Assembly (NCBI GenBank): GCA_023135025.1
Contig: JAGLTY010000120.1
Coordinates: 1 to 6,814 of the forward strand
From: Bacteroidales bacterium
GTDB lineage: Bacteria; Bacteroidota; Bacteroidia; Bacteroidales; GCA-2748055
DNA: 6,814 bases
Reading direction: 5' to 3'
A program made the translations under genes and the position numbers. Shown here piece after piece: positions 1 through 6,729 of this stretch (its first letter is position 1; every line of letters starts with the position of its first letter). A model generated the notes under the pieces. The model was not told the origin of the DNA, made no database searches, and was given only the letters and a program-made list of their open reading frames with translations.

Positions 1-1
1 T

Positions 2-463
2 TACGATCCCCTCGATATCAAGCACATTCCATACCCGGACGACCTCTGGTGTGCGGTGATACACCCCCAACTGGAGATTAAAACTGCCGAAAGCCGGAAG
101 CTGATCCCGCAAACGGTACCGCTGGAGACCGCCTTGAAACAGTGTGGTAACCTGGCCGGACTTGTGGCCGGACTCTCATCGGGCGACTACCCCCTGATCG
201 GACGTTCGGTGACTGACCTTTTTGCCGAGCCCTACCGTACCCGGCAGCTGCCCGATTTTGCAGCACTGAAAGAATCGGCCCTTGATGCGGGTTCAGTGGG
301 AACAGGCCTTTCGGGTTCGGGCCCCTCTGTATTCAGCCTCTGCAGGGGAGAGGAGATGGCCTCGGGAGTGGGCAAGGTTATGAAAACTCATTTTACGGTT
401 CGCGGTATCGAATCCAGGATCTACATCTCCCGGATCAGCCAGGCCGGTTGTAAAATTATCTGA
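2..463 (+). CDS. thrB: Homoserine kinase, C-terminal half (5' end cut by window edge)
   Basis: Catalyses ATP-dependent phosphorylation of L-homoserine to O-phosphohomoserine, the cytoplasmic step before threonine synthase. The reading frame is open from base 2, giving 153 visible residues, about half of the roughly 300 usual for the family; a GTG at 56 is an internal valine, not the start. The fragment begins with a stretch ending PYPDDLWCAVIHP and contains EIKTAESR, typical of the central part of ThrB. The GHMP-kinase C-terminal glycine motif SGSGPS lies at fragment residues 104-109 (bases 311-328), within GTGLSGSGPSVFSLC. The gene stops with TGA at 461-463, one base before the thrC ATG, so the two are almost certainly co-transcribed and probably translationally coupled. 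Other GHMP kinases are possible in principle, but the thrC neighbour and the KTAE motif make ThrB very likely. Confidence 0.95.
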   Translation, partial: YDPLDIKHIPYPDDLWCAVIHPQLEIKTAESRKLIPQTVPLETALKQCGNLAGLVAGLSSGDYPLIGRSVTDLFAEPYRTRQLPDFAALKESALDAGSVGTGLSGSGPSVFSLCRGEEMASGVGKVMKTHFTVRGIESRIYISRISQAGCKII

Positions 464-464
464 G

Positions 465-1763
465 ATGCACTACTACAGTACCAGCAACAGGGAGGTGAAG
501 ATCGGACTGAAAGAGGCCGTTATCAAAGGGCTGGCGCCTGACCGGGGACTCTTTATGCCATCGACTATTCCCGTCCTTACCAGGAAGACCCTGGAGGGGT
601 TCAGGAATATGGAGCTGCCCGGGATCGCAGTCACCCTCTCCCAGGCTCTTTTTGGAGAGGATATCCCGGAATCTGAACTGAAAAAAATTACCGAAGAGGC
701 CATCAACTTTGACACCCCGCTGGTAGAGGTGGAGGAGGGACTCTACGCATTGGAGCTGTTCCATGGCCCCACCCTGGCCTTTAAGGATGTGGGCGCACGG
801 TTCCTGGCCAGGCTCCTGGGCTATTTCACAAAAGAGCTGGACGAGGATATCCATGTGCTGGTGGCCACCTCGGGCGATACCGGCAGTGCAGTTGCCAACG
901 GGTTCCTGGGAGTAGAAGGAATCAGGGTCCATGTGCTCTACCCCTCGGGAGGGGTCACACCGCTCCAGGAGAAACAGTTTACCACCCTGGGAAATAACAT
1001 CACTGCACTGGAGGTGGAGGGGAGTTTTGACGACTGCCAGCGATTGGTCAAGGAGGCTTTTATGGATGAAGAGTTAACCGGCCATATGACACTGACCTCG
1101 GCCAACTCCATTAACCTGGCGCGTTTTCTACCACAGTCATTTTACTATTTCAGAGCATGGGCACAGCTTGAACCAGGAACAAAGGCATTTTTTTCAGTTC
1201 CCAGCGGGAACTACGGGAACATGACGGCCGGACTGGTGGCCAGGGAGATGGGACTGCCGGTGCACACTTTCCTGTCGGTCAACAACCTGAATGATGTGGT
1301 TGCCTCTTATCTGCTCACCGGCAAATATAATCCAAGGCCCTCCACCCCTACCATTGCCAATGCCATGGATGTGGGCGATCCCAGCAACTTCGACCGCATC
1401 CTCGATCTTTTCAATCAGAATTATGAGTGGATCACACAGCATTTGGTTGGATACAGTTATACCGACAATGAGATCCGTGAAGTGATTGGTCAGGTATTTA
1501 AGAAAACCGGTTACCTGTGCGATCCCCATGGTGCCACAGGTTACAGGGCCGCACAATCATACAGAAAGGAGCATCCGGAACTGACAGGTATCTTTCTTGA
1601 AACCGCCCATCCGGCCAAGTTCAGGGAGAGTGTGGAGGAGGTGATCGGGGAGGCTGTGGAGGTGCCGGAACGGCTGGCCGCCTTTGCTGACAAAGAGAAA
1701 CAGGTAGTGCGCATTCAACCTGACTACAAGGAGTTCAGGCAATATCTACGCACATGCCACTGA
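465..1763 (+). CDS. thrC: Threonine synthase
   Basis: PLP-dependent enzyme (fold type II) converting O-phosphohomoserine to L-threonine and phosphate in the cytoplasm. The 432 residues match the length of E. coli-type ThrC (about 428). Visible landmarks in order: N-terminal LAPDRGLFMP (residues 23-32), the PLP-lysine segment HGPTLAFKDVGARF with Lys107 as the expected Schiff-base lysine, SGDTGSA (136-142), SANSINLARF (212-221), the phosphate-binding SVPSGNYGN (244-252) and MDVGDPSNF (301-309). All expected motifs are present and nothing looks damaged. The ATG at 465 follows the thrB stop by one base and no Shine-Dalgarno sequence is evident, consistent with coupling to thrB. The 3' end faces the stop of the minus-strand ligase gene 18 bases away. 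Confidence 0.98.
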   Translation: MHYYSTSNREVKIGLKEAVIKGLAPDRGLFMPSTIPVLTRKTLEGFRNMELPGIAVTLSQALFGEDIPESELKKITEEAINFDTPLVEVEEGLYALELFHGPTLAFKDVGARFLARLLGYFTKELDEDIHVLVATSGDTGSAVANGFLGVEGIRVHVLYPSGGVTPLQEKQFTTLGNNITALEVEGSFDDCQRLVKEAFMDEELTGHMTLTSANSINLARFLPQSFYYFRAWAQLEPGTKAFFSVPSGNYGNMTAGLVAREMGLPVHTFLSVNNLNDVVASYLLTGKYNPRPSTPTIANAMDVGDPSNFDRILDLFNQNYEWITQHLVGYSYTDNEIREVIGQVFKKTGYLCDPHGATGYRAAQSYRKEHPELTGIFLETAHPAKFRESVEEVIGEAVEVPERLAAFADKEKQVVRIQPDYKEFRQYLRTCH

Positions 1764-1799
1764 TTAATCAAAAGCCAGTGATTAAACTGAATTCAGTTT
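1758..1799. terminator. Overlapping inverted repeats in the convergent thrC/ligase 3' junction (possible bidirectional terminator)
   Basis: The 18-base gap between the two stop codons and its flanks carry two inverted repeats. TTAATCA (1764-1770) pairs with TGATTAA (1779-1785) around an 8-base loop, with CACTG (1758-1762) and CAGTG (1776-1780) as an alternative pairing. AAACTGAATTCAGTTT (1784-1799) is a perfect 16-base palindrome covering the last codons of the ligase gene. The stems are AT-rich and no long T tract follows on either strand, so an intrinsic terminator role is an inference from position, not from a classic structure. Confidence 0.35.
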
Positions 1800-3263
1800 C
1801 TTGGTCTTCTTGCCGGTATCAGCTATCCGCATCCTGGAGCTGAACTCAAACACCTGGGGTACTTTCTCCATGGCAAGCTTCTCTCCACAAAGCTTTTTAA
1901 AGGCCATCTCATTCATGGAGCTATCATTCAGATCGGCCACCACCACCTCAGCCTTCAGTGCTTCTCCCAGGATCTCATCAAAGATGGCCGAGATGGAACA
2001 GTCGACCACCCCGGGGATGGTTACAATCACCTCTTCAATCTCCTTGGGACTGATGCGCCGGCCTCCCACTTTGATGATCTCTTTGCGCCGTGCCGTATGG
2101 AAGAAGAAACCATCATCGTCCCGATAGGCCAGGTCGCCTGTATGGAGCCATCCATCCTTCAGTGTGGAATCGGTTCCCTCCTTATCGCCCAGGTAACCTT
2201 TCATAATGTTGTCCCCCTTTGCCACCAGTTCACCCACCACCCCGGAATCCAGCAGCGGATTGCCCTGGTCATCTACCAGTTCCAGGGTCACCCCGGGAAT
2301 CGCTTTCCCCAGTGAACCCAGCTTATCTTCCAGTCGCTCGGGTGGCAGATAGGAGAGCCTGGCAGTAGCCTCGGTCTGACCATACATCACATAGAAAGTA
2401 ATATCGGGCTGATTGTCAATAAACTCCTGGATAAAAACCTTGTGGAGCTTCCCCCCCGCCTGGGTCACATACCTGAGGTCGGGAAAATGGTCACTCTTAA
2501 ATGATTTGGATTTACGCAGCAATACCTGGAAGTGGCTGGGTACTCCTGCAAACCCGGTACACTTGTACTTTTTCAGGTCGTTAATCACCGCCCCCAGGAA
2601 CATAAAGTTATTGTTGAATACCACGCTACCGCCCACCTTCAGATGTGTATGCAGCAGGGAGAGTCCATAACAGTAATAGAAAGGCAGGACAATCTCAATC
2701 ACATCATCGGCAGTCAGCTTCAGGTATTCGATAATCGAATCTGTATTGGCAATGATGTTTTTATGGGTGATCATCACCCCTTTAGGTTCACCAGTGGAAC
2801 CCGAAGTGAAAATAATCTCGGCCAACCGCTCCCCGTCAAAAGGCTCCTCATTGAAAAGGTTCAGATCCAGGCCCTCTTTCCCGCTCTTCTTCTCAGGGAT
2901 CTCATGATAGACCTTCTCCAGCATGTTCCACCTGGGGTCGCCACTCAACGCCGGGGCCACAAAAGCAATTTTCGAATCGCAAAGATCTACAATGAACCTG
3001 AGATTGTTCTCCTCAACGGAGGAGTTCAGCGGAACGCATACATTTCCCGACTTCATAATGGCCATGTAGACCACCATGAAATAGATGGAATTGGGTGCCA
3101 CCAGCACGATATTGTTATTCTCTCCGTAAGTCTCTCTGATATAACGGGCCAGTTTGAGGGCCTCGCAGTTCAATTCATTATAGGTCAGCTCCTCCTTGTT
3201 TCCCAGGAGAACCTTCTTATACAGGAATCCCGATTCCTCCAGCAGATAGTCGTATACGTTCAT
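1782..3263 (-). CDS. AMP-forming acyl/amino-acid ligase (ANL superfamily)
   Basis: Adenylates a carboxylic acid with ATP and passes the acyl group to a thiol, either CoA or a carrier-protein phosphopantetheine. The 493 residues have the usual ANL layout: P-loop-like TSGSTGEPKG (153-162), YGQTEAT (294-300), GELVAKGDNIMKGY (344-357), GWLHTGDLA (371-379), hinge region RRKEIIKVGGRRISP (392-406), and the catalytic lysine of the C-terminal lid, most likely Lys485 in ADTGKK. All core catalytic motifs are intact. The substrate cannot be read from the sequence. It is the last gene of a minus-strand operon that begins with an acyl carrier protein, so loading that carrier is the most economical role; a plain acyl-CoA synthetase is the alternative. 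The ATG at 3261-3263 lies 15 nt after the upstream gene, with GGAG only 2 nt before it, an unusually short spacing. Confidence 0.93.
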   Translation of the reverse strand: MNVYDYLLEESGFLYKKVLLGNKEELTYNELNCEALKLARYIRETYGENNNIVLVAPNSIYFMVVYMAIMKSGNVCVPLNSSVEENNLRFIVDLCDSKIAFVAPALSGDPRWNMLEKVYHEIPEKKSGKEGLDLNLFNEEPFDGERLAEIIFTSGSTGEPKGVMITHKNIIANTDSIIEYLKLTADDVIEIVLPFYYCYGLSLLHTHLKVGGSVVFNNNFMFLGAVINDLKKYKCTGFAGVPSHFQVLLRKSKSFKSDHFPDLRYVTQAGGKLHKVFIQEFIDNQPDITFYVMYGQTEATARLSYLPPERLEDKLGSLGKAIPGVTLELVDDQGNPLLDSGVVGELVAKGDNIMKGYLGDKEGTDSTLKDGWLHTGDLAYRDDDGFFFHTARRKEIIKVGGRRISPKEIEEVIVTIPGVVDCSISAIFDEILGEALKAEVVVADLNDSSMNEMAFKKLCGEKLAMEKVPQVFEFSSRMRIADTGKKTKKLNSV

Positions 3264-3278
3264 GGCTCCATACTATGT

Positions 3279-4268
3279 TTAGATAAAAATATAGTCATTG
3301 ATCGGTGGTGTCCTCAGATATTCCGTGGTCTCACTTCTCCGTTCGAAATTCTTGTAGTTGCGTTCAATCTCTTCAGCGGTCATACCCATTACCTGGCCCA
3401 CCTCGGCAGAATCATATTTGTTTTCGTAAGCATACCACAACAGATCCATTACATCGTGGGGGAACTCGTAGAAGAACTCCTCCTGTGTCTGTTCGGCACT
3501 GTAGGTATCGGTGGTGGGTGTACGGTCGATAATTCCCTGGGGAACACCAAGATATTCAGCAATCTGGTATACCTGGGTTTTATAGAGCCGTCCAATGGGG
3601 AATAAATCTCCACCTCCATCGCCAAACTTCACAAAGAAACCCTGGTCCACCTCGTGCTTGTTGGGTGTGCCAATCACAGCATAGTGCAACTGCTCGGCAT
3701 GATAATAGACCAATGACATCCGTGCACGCTGCTTAAAGTTGGATGCGGCAATAATGGTTCTCATCTGCAGAGATGGCAGACGTTTTACAATTTCCGAGCC
3801 ATCCGGGTTGACCACGGTCAGGTGGAACAGGGGCGGCAGTTTGGATCCTTTTCCCTCATGTTTGATTCCGATTTTCATCTTGTGAGTGGCCGGATCATAC
3901 TCAGGCACCACCTCCTTCACCGCCTGGTCGCGTCGCGAATAACACCCAAATCCATCCAGTGCACCGGTAATCACCTCCTTGATCACCTTCACTCCAAACT
4001 TACCTGCCAGCTCCCTGGCCAACTCTTCACTATCGGGACTGGAGTCCTTTTCGGGCATCATCACACCCAACATTTTTTCAGGTCCAATGGCCCTGGCCGT
4101 AAGTGCCATACAAACCGATGAGTCAATTCCTCCACTCAGTCCGATTACAGCCCCGTACCTTTTGTGACGGGTAGTGATATCTTCACGTATTCTGGTGGTT
4201 AGTTGATCTACAAGTGTCTCCATATCCTGGATCTTCAGGATATCGCGACTAAATTCGGGTTTACTCAT
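3279..4268 (-). CDS. NAD-synthetase-like N-type ATP pyrophosphatase (stand-alone, divergent)
   Basis: Belongs to the NadE family, which adenylates deamido-NAD and aminates it with ammonia. The PP-loop SGGIDSS lies at residues 45-51, followed by the family blocks RARMSLVYY (181-189), GTPNKHEV (200-207) and GFFVKFGDGGGDLFPIGRLYKTQV (starting at 210). The 329-residue protein has no N-terminal nitrilase glutaminase domain, so it would need free or channelled ammonia. Two things are unusual. There is a long, polar segment at about residues 110-170 between the second strand region and RTIIAASN. The substrate-side motif that usually reads like QTDE/QSDE plus ELG is QTQEEFF here (260-266). It overlaps the end of the amidotransferase gene by 8 nt (ATGAGTAA) and precedes the ligase by 15 nt. 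It may be a second NadE or, as I infer, a paralogue acting on a pathway intermediate. The family call is firm; the substrate is open. Confidence 0.88.
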   Translation of the reverse strand: MSKPEFSRDILKIQDMETLVDQLTTRIREDITTRHKRYGAVIGLSGGIDSSVCMALTARAIGPEKMLGVMMPEKDSSPDSEELARELAGKFGVKVIKEVITGALDGFGCYSRRDQAVKEVVPEYDPATHKMKIGIKHEGKGSKLPPLFHLTVVNPDGSEIVKRLPSLQMRTIIAASNFKQRARMSLVYYHAEQLHYAVIGTPNKHEVDQGFFVKFGDGGGDLFPIGRLYKTQVYQIAEYLGVPQGIIDRTPTTDTYSAEQTQEEFFYEFPHDVMDLLWYAYENKYDSAEVGQVMGMTAEEIERNYKNFERRSETTEYLRTPPINDYIFI

Positions 4269-6258
4269 TATTGTGATTATTTAAAGATTTATCATATGTA
4301 ACGGGACATTTCACCCGCATTTCAGATTCACGATAAGGATTGTTCCCTGAGGCAAACATATCCATCAGTATCTGTGTGGAAAGGATACCGGCCACCGCCA
4401 TATTCTCATTTTCAGTAACCCTCTTTCCCTCTGCCATTTTACCCAGCAGCTTTTCAACCGACCCGGTATTAAAAATACCAAATTTAGTGAGCATCTGCGG
4501 TGAAAGCGCCTCCCTTAGGTATTCCGGGGCCTTTGCAGAGGTCAGACTGGACGCCACAGGAGCGCGGTATGCCTGCTTGGGACGGTGTACCACCTGGTCG
4601 GGCAGCCGGCCGTTCATCAGCTTTTTCATCAGGTACTTCTCATTCAGTCCCCTGATCTTATGGTTCCATGGAAGCCTGGTACAGAACTCGATCAACCTGT
4701 GATCCAGGAAGGGGTAACGCCCCTCCACCGAATGTGCCATGCCCATGCGGTCGCCCTGCGACGACAGCAGGTACCCCGACATAAAGAGTGTCGATTCGAG
4801 CCACTGCGCTCTGCTAAGCAGATCAAGGTCACCAAACCCTTCAGGAAGCGTGGAGACAAATGTCTCCACAGGATCGGGTACAGCACCGTCCAGAAAATCT
4901 TTCCTGATATTCTCTTTGATGTGTTTTGAGTTGTTCCAGCGGATCAGGTGGGAGTATACAGGCGAATCGGTCTCCTGCAGGCGGTATCCAAAAAACATTT
5001 TTAACAGAGCGCTATTCCTGCCCTGGAACTGTGCCAGGTAAGGATAGAGTTTTTGCAACAGCAGCGGCCTGATCTTCGAAGAGGGTTCTCTCGACCAGAA
5101 CTCCCTGATAATCGCCTCCTTAAATATATTATATCCTCCCAGGAACTCATCTGCTCCCTCACCGGTAATTACCACCTTGATCCCATTGTCGTTGACCAGT
5201 CCCGACAAGAGGAACATGGGAACTGCACCGGTTCGGAGTATGGGGATCTCGGTATGCCACAACACCTTTGCAAAGTTATCGGCGATATCCCTGTTCCTGC
5301 AGGTGATGGAGTGGTGGGTGGTTTCCAACTGGGAAGAGACGCTTTGCTGAAAGGCGGTCTCATCAAATTCGGCCGATTCAAAACCGATGGAGAAGGTGTT
5401 TAATACACCGGGTTCAATCTGTTTGATCAACCAGGTGGTGGCACTGGAATCAATACCCCCACTCAGGTAGGCGGCCACCTGAACATCCGCTCTGAGCCTG
5501 AGTCTTACCGAGTCGGTAATGATCGACTCAAACTCCTCCATGGAGTCGGAGAGACTGCGTGCTCCGGCCGTTCCCGGATCCCCATGGAACCGTAGTTCCC
5601 AGTATGGTTTTATCTTTGTGTCATGCTCCCTGACCACCATGTAGTGACCCGGTGGTAACTCCTTCACACCTTTGAACATGGTTCCCGGCGATGGGATGGT
5701 CCAGAAGGTGAATACCCGGTTCAGCGATTCCGGATCGGGTTCCGCCTTTACATGGCCCGACTCCATCAGACATTTGATTTCAGAGCCAAACACAAAGGCA
5801 TCTCCCTCCCTGTAATAGAAGAGCGGCCTGATGCCCACCCTGTCACGTCCCAGGAAAAGCTCTTTCCTGCAGGTATCCCAGATGGCAAAAGCGAACTGTC
5901 CGTTTAGCTTCTCCAGGCACTTCTCACGAAAATGTTTAAAAAGGAGCAACAATACCTCCGTATCGCTCCCTGTTCTGAAACGATAACCCAGTCCAATCAG
6001 CTCATCTCGTAGTTCAATGTAGTTAAAGATCTCGCCATTGAAGACGATCCATAACTCCTCCGCTTCATCGCTCATGGGTTGCTGACCCTGAGCCAGATCA
6101 ATAATACTCAGCCGGACGCTTCCCAGCCCCACACCCTCACCAATATATATCCCCGACTCGTCAGGTCCGCGATACTGAATCTGCTTCAGCATGTTCCTGA
6201 CTGCATCGGGACTGACCAGAGGTGTCCCTGGGTTATATATGCCTGAAATACCGCACAT
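4261..6258 (-). CDS. asnB: Asparagine synthetase-type glutamine amidotransferase
   Basis: Two-domain enzyme that releases ammonia from glutamine and uses it to amidate an ATP-activated carboxylate. The N-terminal class II glutaminase domain starts MCGISGIY, so Cys2 becomes the nucleophile after Met removal, which fixes the start codon. It continues with RGPD (30-33), RLSIID (49-54), NGEIFNY (74-80) and GSDTE (97-101). The synthetase domain has the PP-loop SGGIDSS (266-272), GEGADE (366-371), and the block DRMGMAHSVEGRYPFLDHR (503-521), followed by RPKQAYRAP (559-567). At 665 residues it is longer than E. coli AsnB (554); a C-terminal tail of about 30 residues ends in an Asn-rich NNHNNE. Both active sites look intact. 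It begins 20 nt after the carrier-protein gene without a clear Shine-Dalgarno. Homologues in surface-polysaccharide clusters amidate uronic acids and others act in antibiotic pathways, so plain asparagine synthesis is only one option. Confidence 0.93.
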   Translation of the reverse strand: MCGISGIYNPGTPLVSPDAVRNMLKQIQYRGPDESGIYIGEGVGLGSVRLSIIDLAQGQQPMSDEAEELWIVFNGEIFNYIELRDELIGLGYRFRTGSDTEVLLLLFKHFREKCLEKLNGQFAFAIWDTCRKELFLGRDRVGIRPLFYYREGDAFVFGSEIKCLMESGHVKAEPDPESLNRVFTFWTIPSPGTMFKGVKELPPGHYMVVREHDTKIKPYWELRFHGDPGTAGARSLSDSMEEFESIITDSVRLRLRADVQVAAYLSGGIDSSATTWLIKQIEPGVLNTFSIGFESAEFDETAFQQSVSSQLETTHHSITCRNRDIADNFAKVLWHTEIPILRTGAVPMFLLSGLVNDNGIKVVITGEGADEFLGGYNIFKEAIIREFWSREPSSKIRPLLLQKLYPYLAQFQGRNSALLKMFFGYRLQETDSPVYSHLIRWNNSKHIKENIRKDFLDGAVPDPVETFVSTLPEGFGDLDLLSRAQWLESTLFMSGYLLSSQGDRMGMAHSVEGRYPFLDHRLIEFCTRLPWNHKIRGLNEKYLMKKLMNGRLPDQVVHRPKQAYRAPVASSLTSAKAPEYLREALSPQMLTKFGIFNTGSVEKLLGKMAEGKRVTENENMAVAGILSTQILMDMFASGNNPYRESEMRVKCPVTYDKSLNNHNNE

Positions 6259-6278
6259 AAGGTACCGTTAGGCGAAAA

Positions 6279-6530
6279 CTAAACCAGTGCTGGATTCTTC
6301 TTCTGAATATACTCTGCAATGGCATCAATCGATTCGAAATTCTCCTCTACCAGGTCACTGTCCTCGGCCTGGATCTGGAACTTTGTCTCAAGGAAATCAA
6401 GCAGAAGCGCAAATCCCATGGAGTCAAATATGCCTTCTACGAATATTTTTGTATCGGACTGAAGAGAGTCAGTCTCTTTAAAAGTATTCTCCTTCACATA
6501 GGCAAACAATTCATTTTTTACTGTATCCAT
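6279..6530 (-). CDS. Acyl carrier protein (phosphopantetheine-binding)
   Basis: Small acidic protein of 83 residues with the carrier-protein pattern: helix 1 (about residues 2-15), a loop, then FVEGIFDSMGFALLLDFLE, where Ser37 of DSM is the expected 4'-phosphopantetheine attachment site, and an acidic C-terminal helix SIDAIAEYIQKK. DSM replaces the commoner DSL, a substitution seen in pathway-specific carriers. It differs from typical fatty-acid AcpP in context: no fabF or other fatty-acid gene is adjacent. Instead it heads an operon with an amidotransferase, a NadE-like protein and an AMP-forming ligase. I infer that it is a dedicated carrier charged by that ligase and is not the housekeeping ACP. 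The ATG at 6528-6530 is directly preceded by an A/G-rich AAAAGAGAAG leader. Amino-acid carrier (D-alanyl-carrier-like) is an equally possible description. Confidence 0.9.
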   Translation of the reverse strand: MDTVKNELFAYVKENTFKETDSLQSDTKIFVEGIFDSMGFALLLDFLETKFQIQAEDSDLVEENFESIDAIAEYIQKKNPALV

Positions 6531-6624
6531 CTTCTCTTTTAAGTTTTAATTGAATTCTAAGTAATTGATATTTAGCTTTTTCCCAATTTTCAGAATGTAA
6601 TAATTTCACATCTTAAAATACGCA

Positions 6625-6659
6625 TAACTTTATGTCAGGTTACATCGTTTTGACCAAAA
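6625..6659 (-). promoter_or_regulatory. Weak candidate Bacteroidota-type promoter for the carrier-protein operon
   Basis: Read on the minus strand, TTTTGG (plus-strand 6654-6659) is separated by 21 nt from TAAAGTTA (plus-strand 6625-6632). This resembles the Bacteroidota pattern of TTTG near -33 and TAnnTTTG near -7, but the -7 match is only partial. It lies about 95-130 nt upstream of the carrier-protein ATG, which would give an A/T-rich 5' leader of close to 90 nt. Without expression data this is only a candidate. Confidence 0.22.
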
Positions 6660-6660
6660 C
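6647..6660. repeat. 14-bp inverted repeat GTTTTG-AC-CAAAAC (possible operator)
   Basis: GTTTTG (6647-6652) and CAAAAC (6655-6660) are exact reverse complements separated by two bases. The repeat covers the putative -33 element of the minus-strand operon and lies upstream of all four genes, the place expected for a repressor or activator site. The symmetry is seen in the sequence; a protein binding here is inference, and an AT-rich 6-base arm can arise by chance. Confidence 0.3.
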
Positions 6661-6697
6661 AGGAATTATATTGAGAAGAAAGGGTTATGATCATACT

Positions 6698-6729
6698 AAA
6701 AAGAGGTCGCAGAAAACTACGGCCTTTTT
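6698..6729. terminator. Hairpin with A and T tracts, possible bidirectional intrinsic terminator
   Basis: AAAAAG (6698-6703), a two-base bulge, GTCG, one mismatch and AG pair with CT, CGGC and CTTTTT (ending 6729) around an AAAA loop. The stem has a GC-containing core and ends in five A on one side and five T on the other, so an RNA from either strand would form a hairpin followed by a short U run. On the minus strand it would end a gene lying beyond 6814 before the carrier-protein operon begins. It could also act as an attenuator if transcription of the operon starts further upstream. Confidence 0.45.

Noticed and set aside
56..58. GTG as a start codon of the homoserine kinase
   Set aside because: The same frame is open back to base 2 and the upstream residues fit the ThrB core, so the gene is cut by the window edge and GTG encodes an internal valine.
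456..932. Minus-strand frame of 158 codons opposite thrC
   Set aside because: Antisense to highly conserved threonine synthase sequence, with no recognisable motif and no promoter or leader of its own.
2532..3605. Plus-strand open frame of 357 codons running across the 3' part of the ligase gene, through the junction, into the NadE-like gene
   Set aside because: It lies wholly antisense to two well-supported genes with intact family motifs, and its translation shows no recognisable domain. Long antisense frames are expected at this GC content.
5053..5403. Plus-strand frame of 116 codons inside the AsnB-type gene
   Set aside because: Antisense to the synthetase domain, which contains intact catalytic motifs; the translation has no protein-like features.
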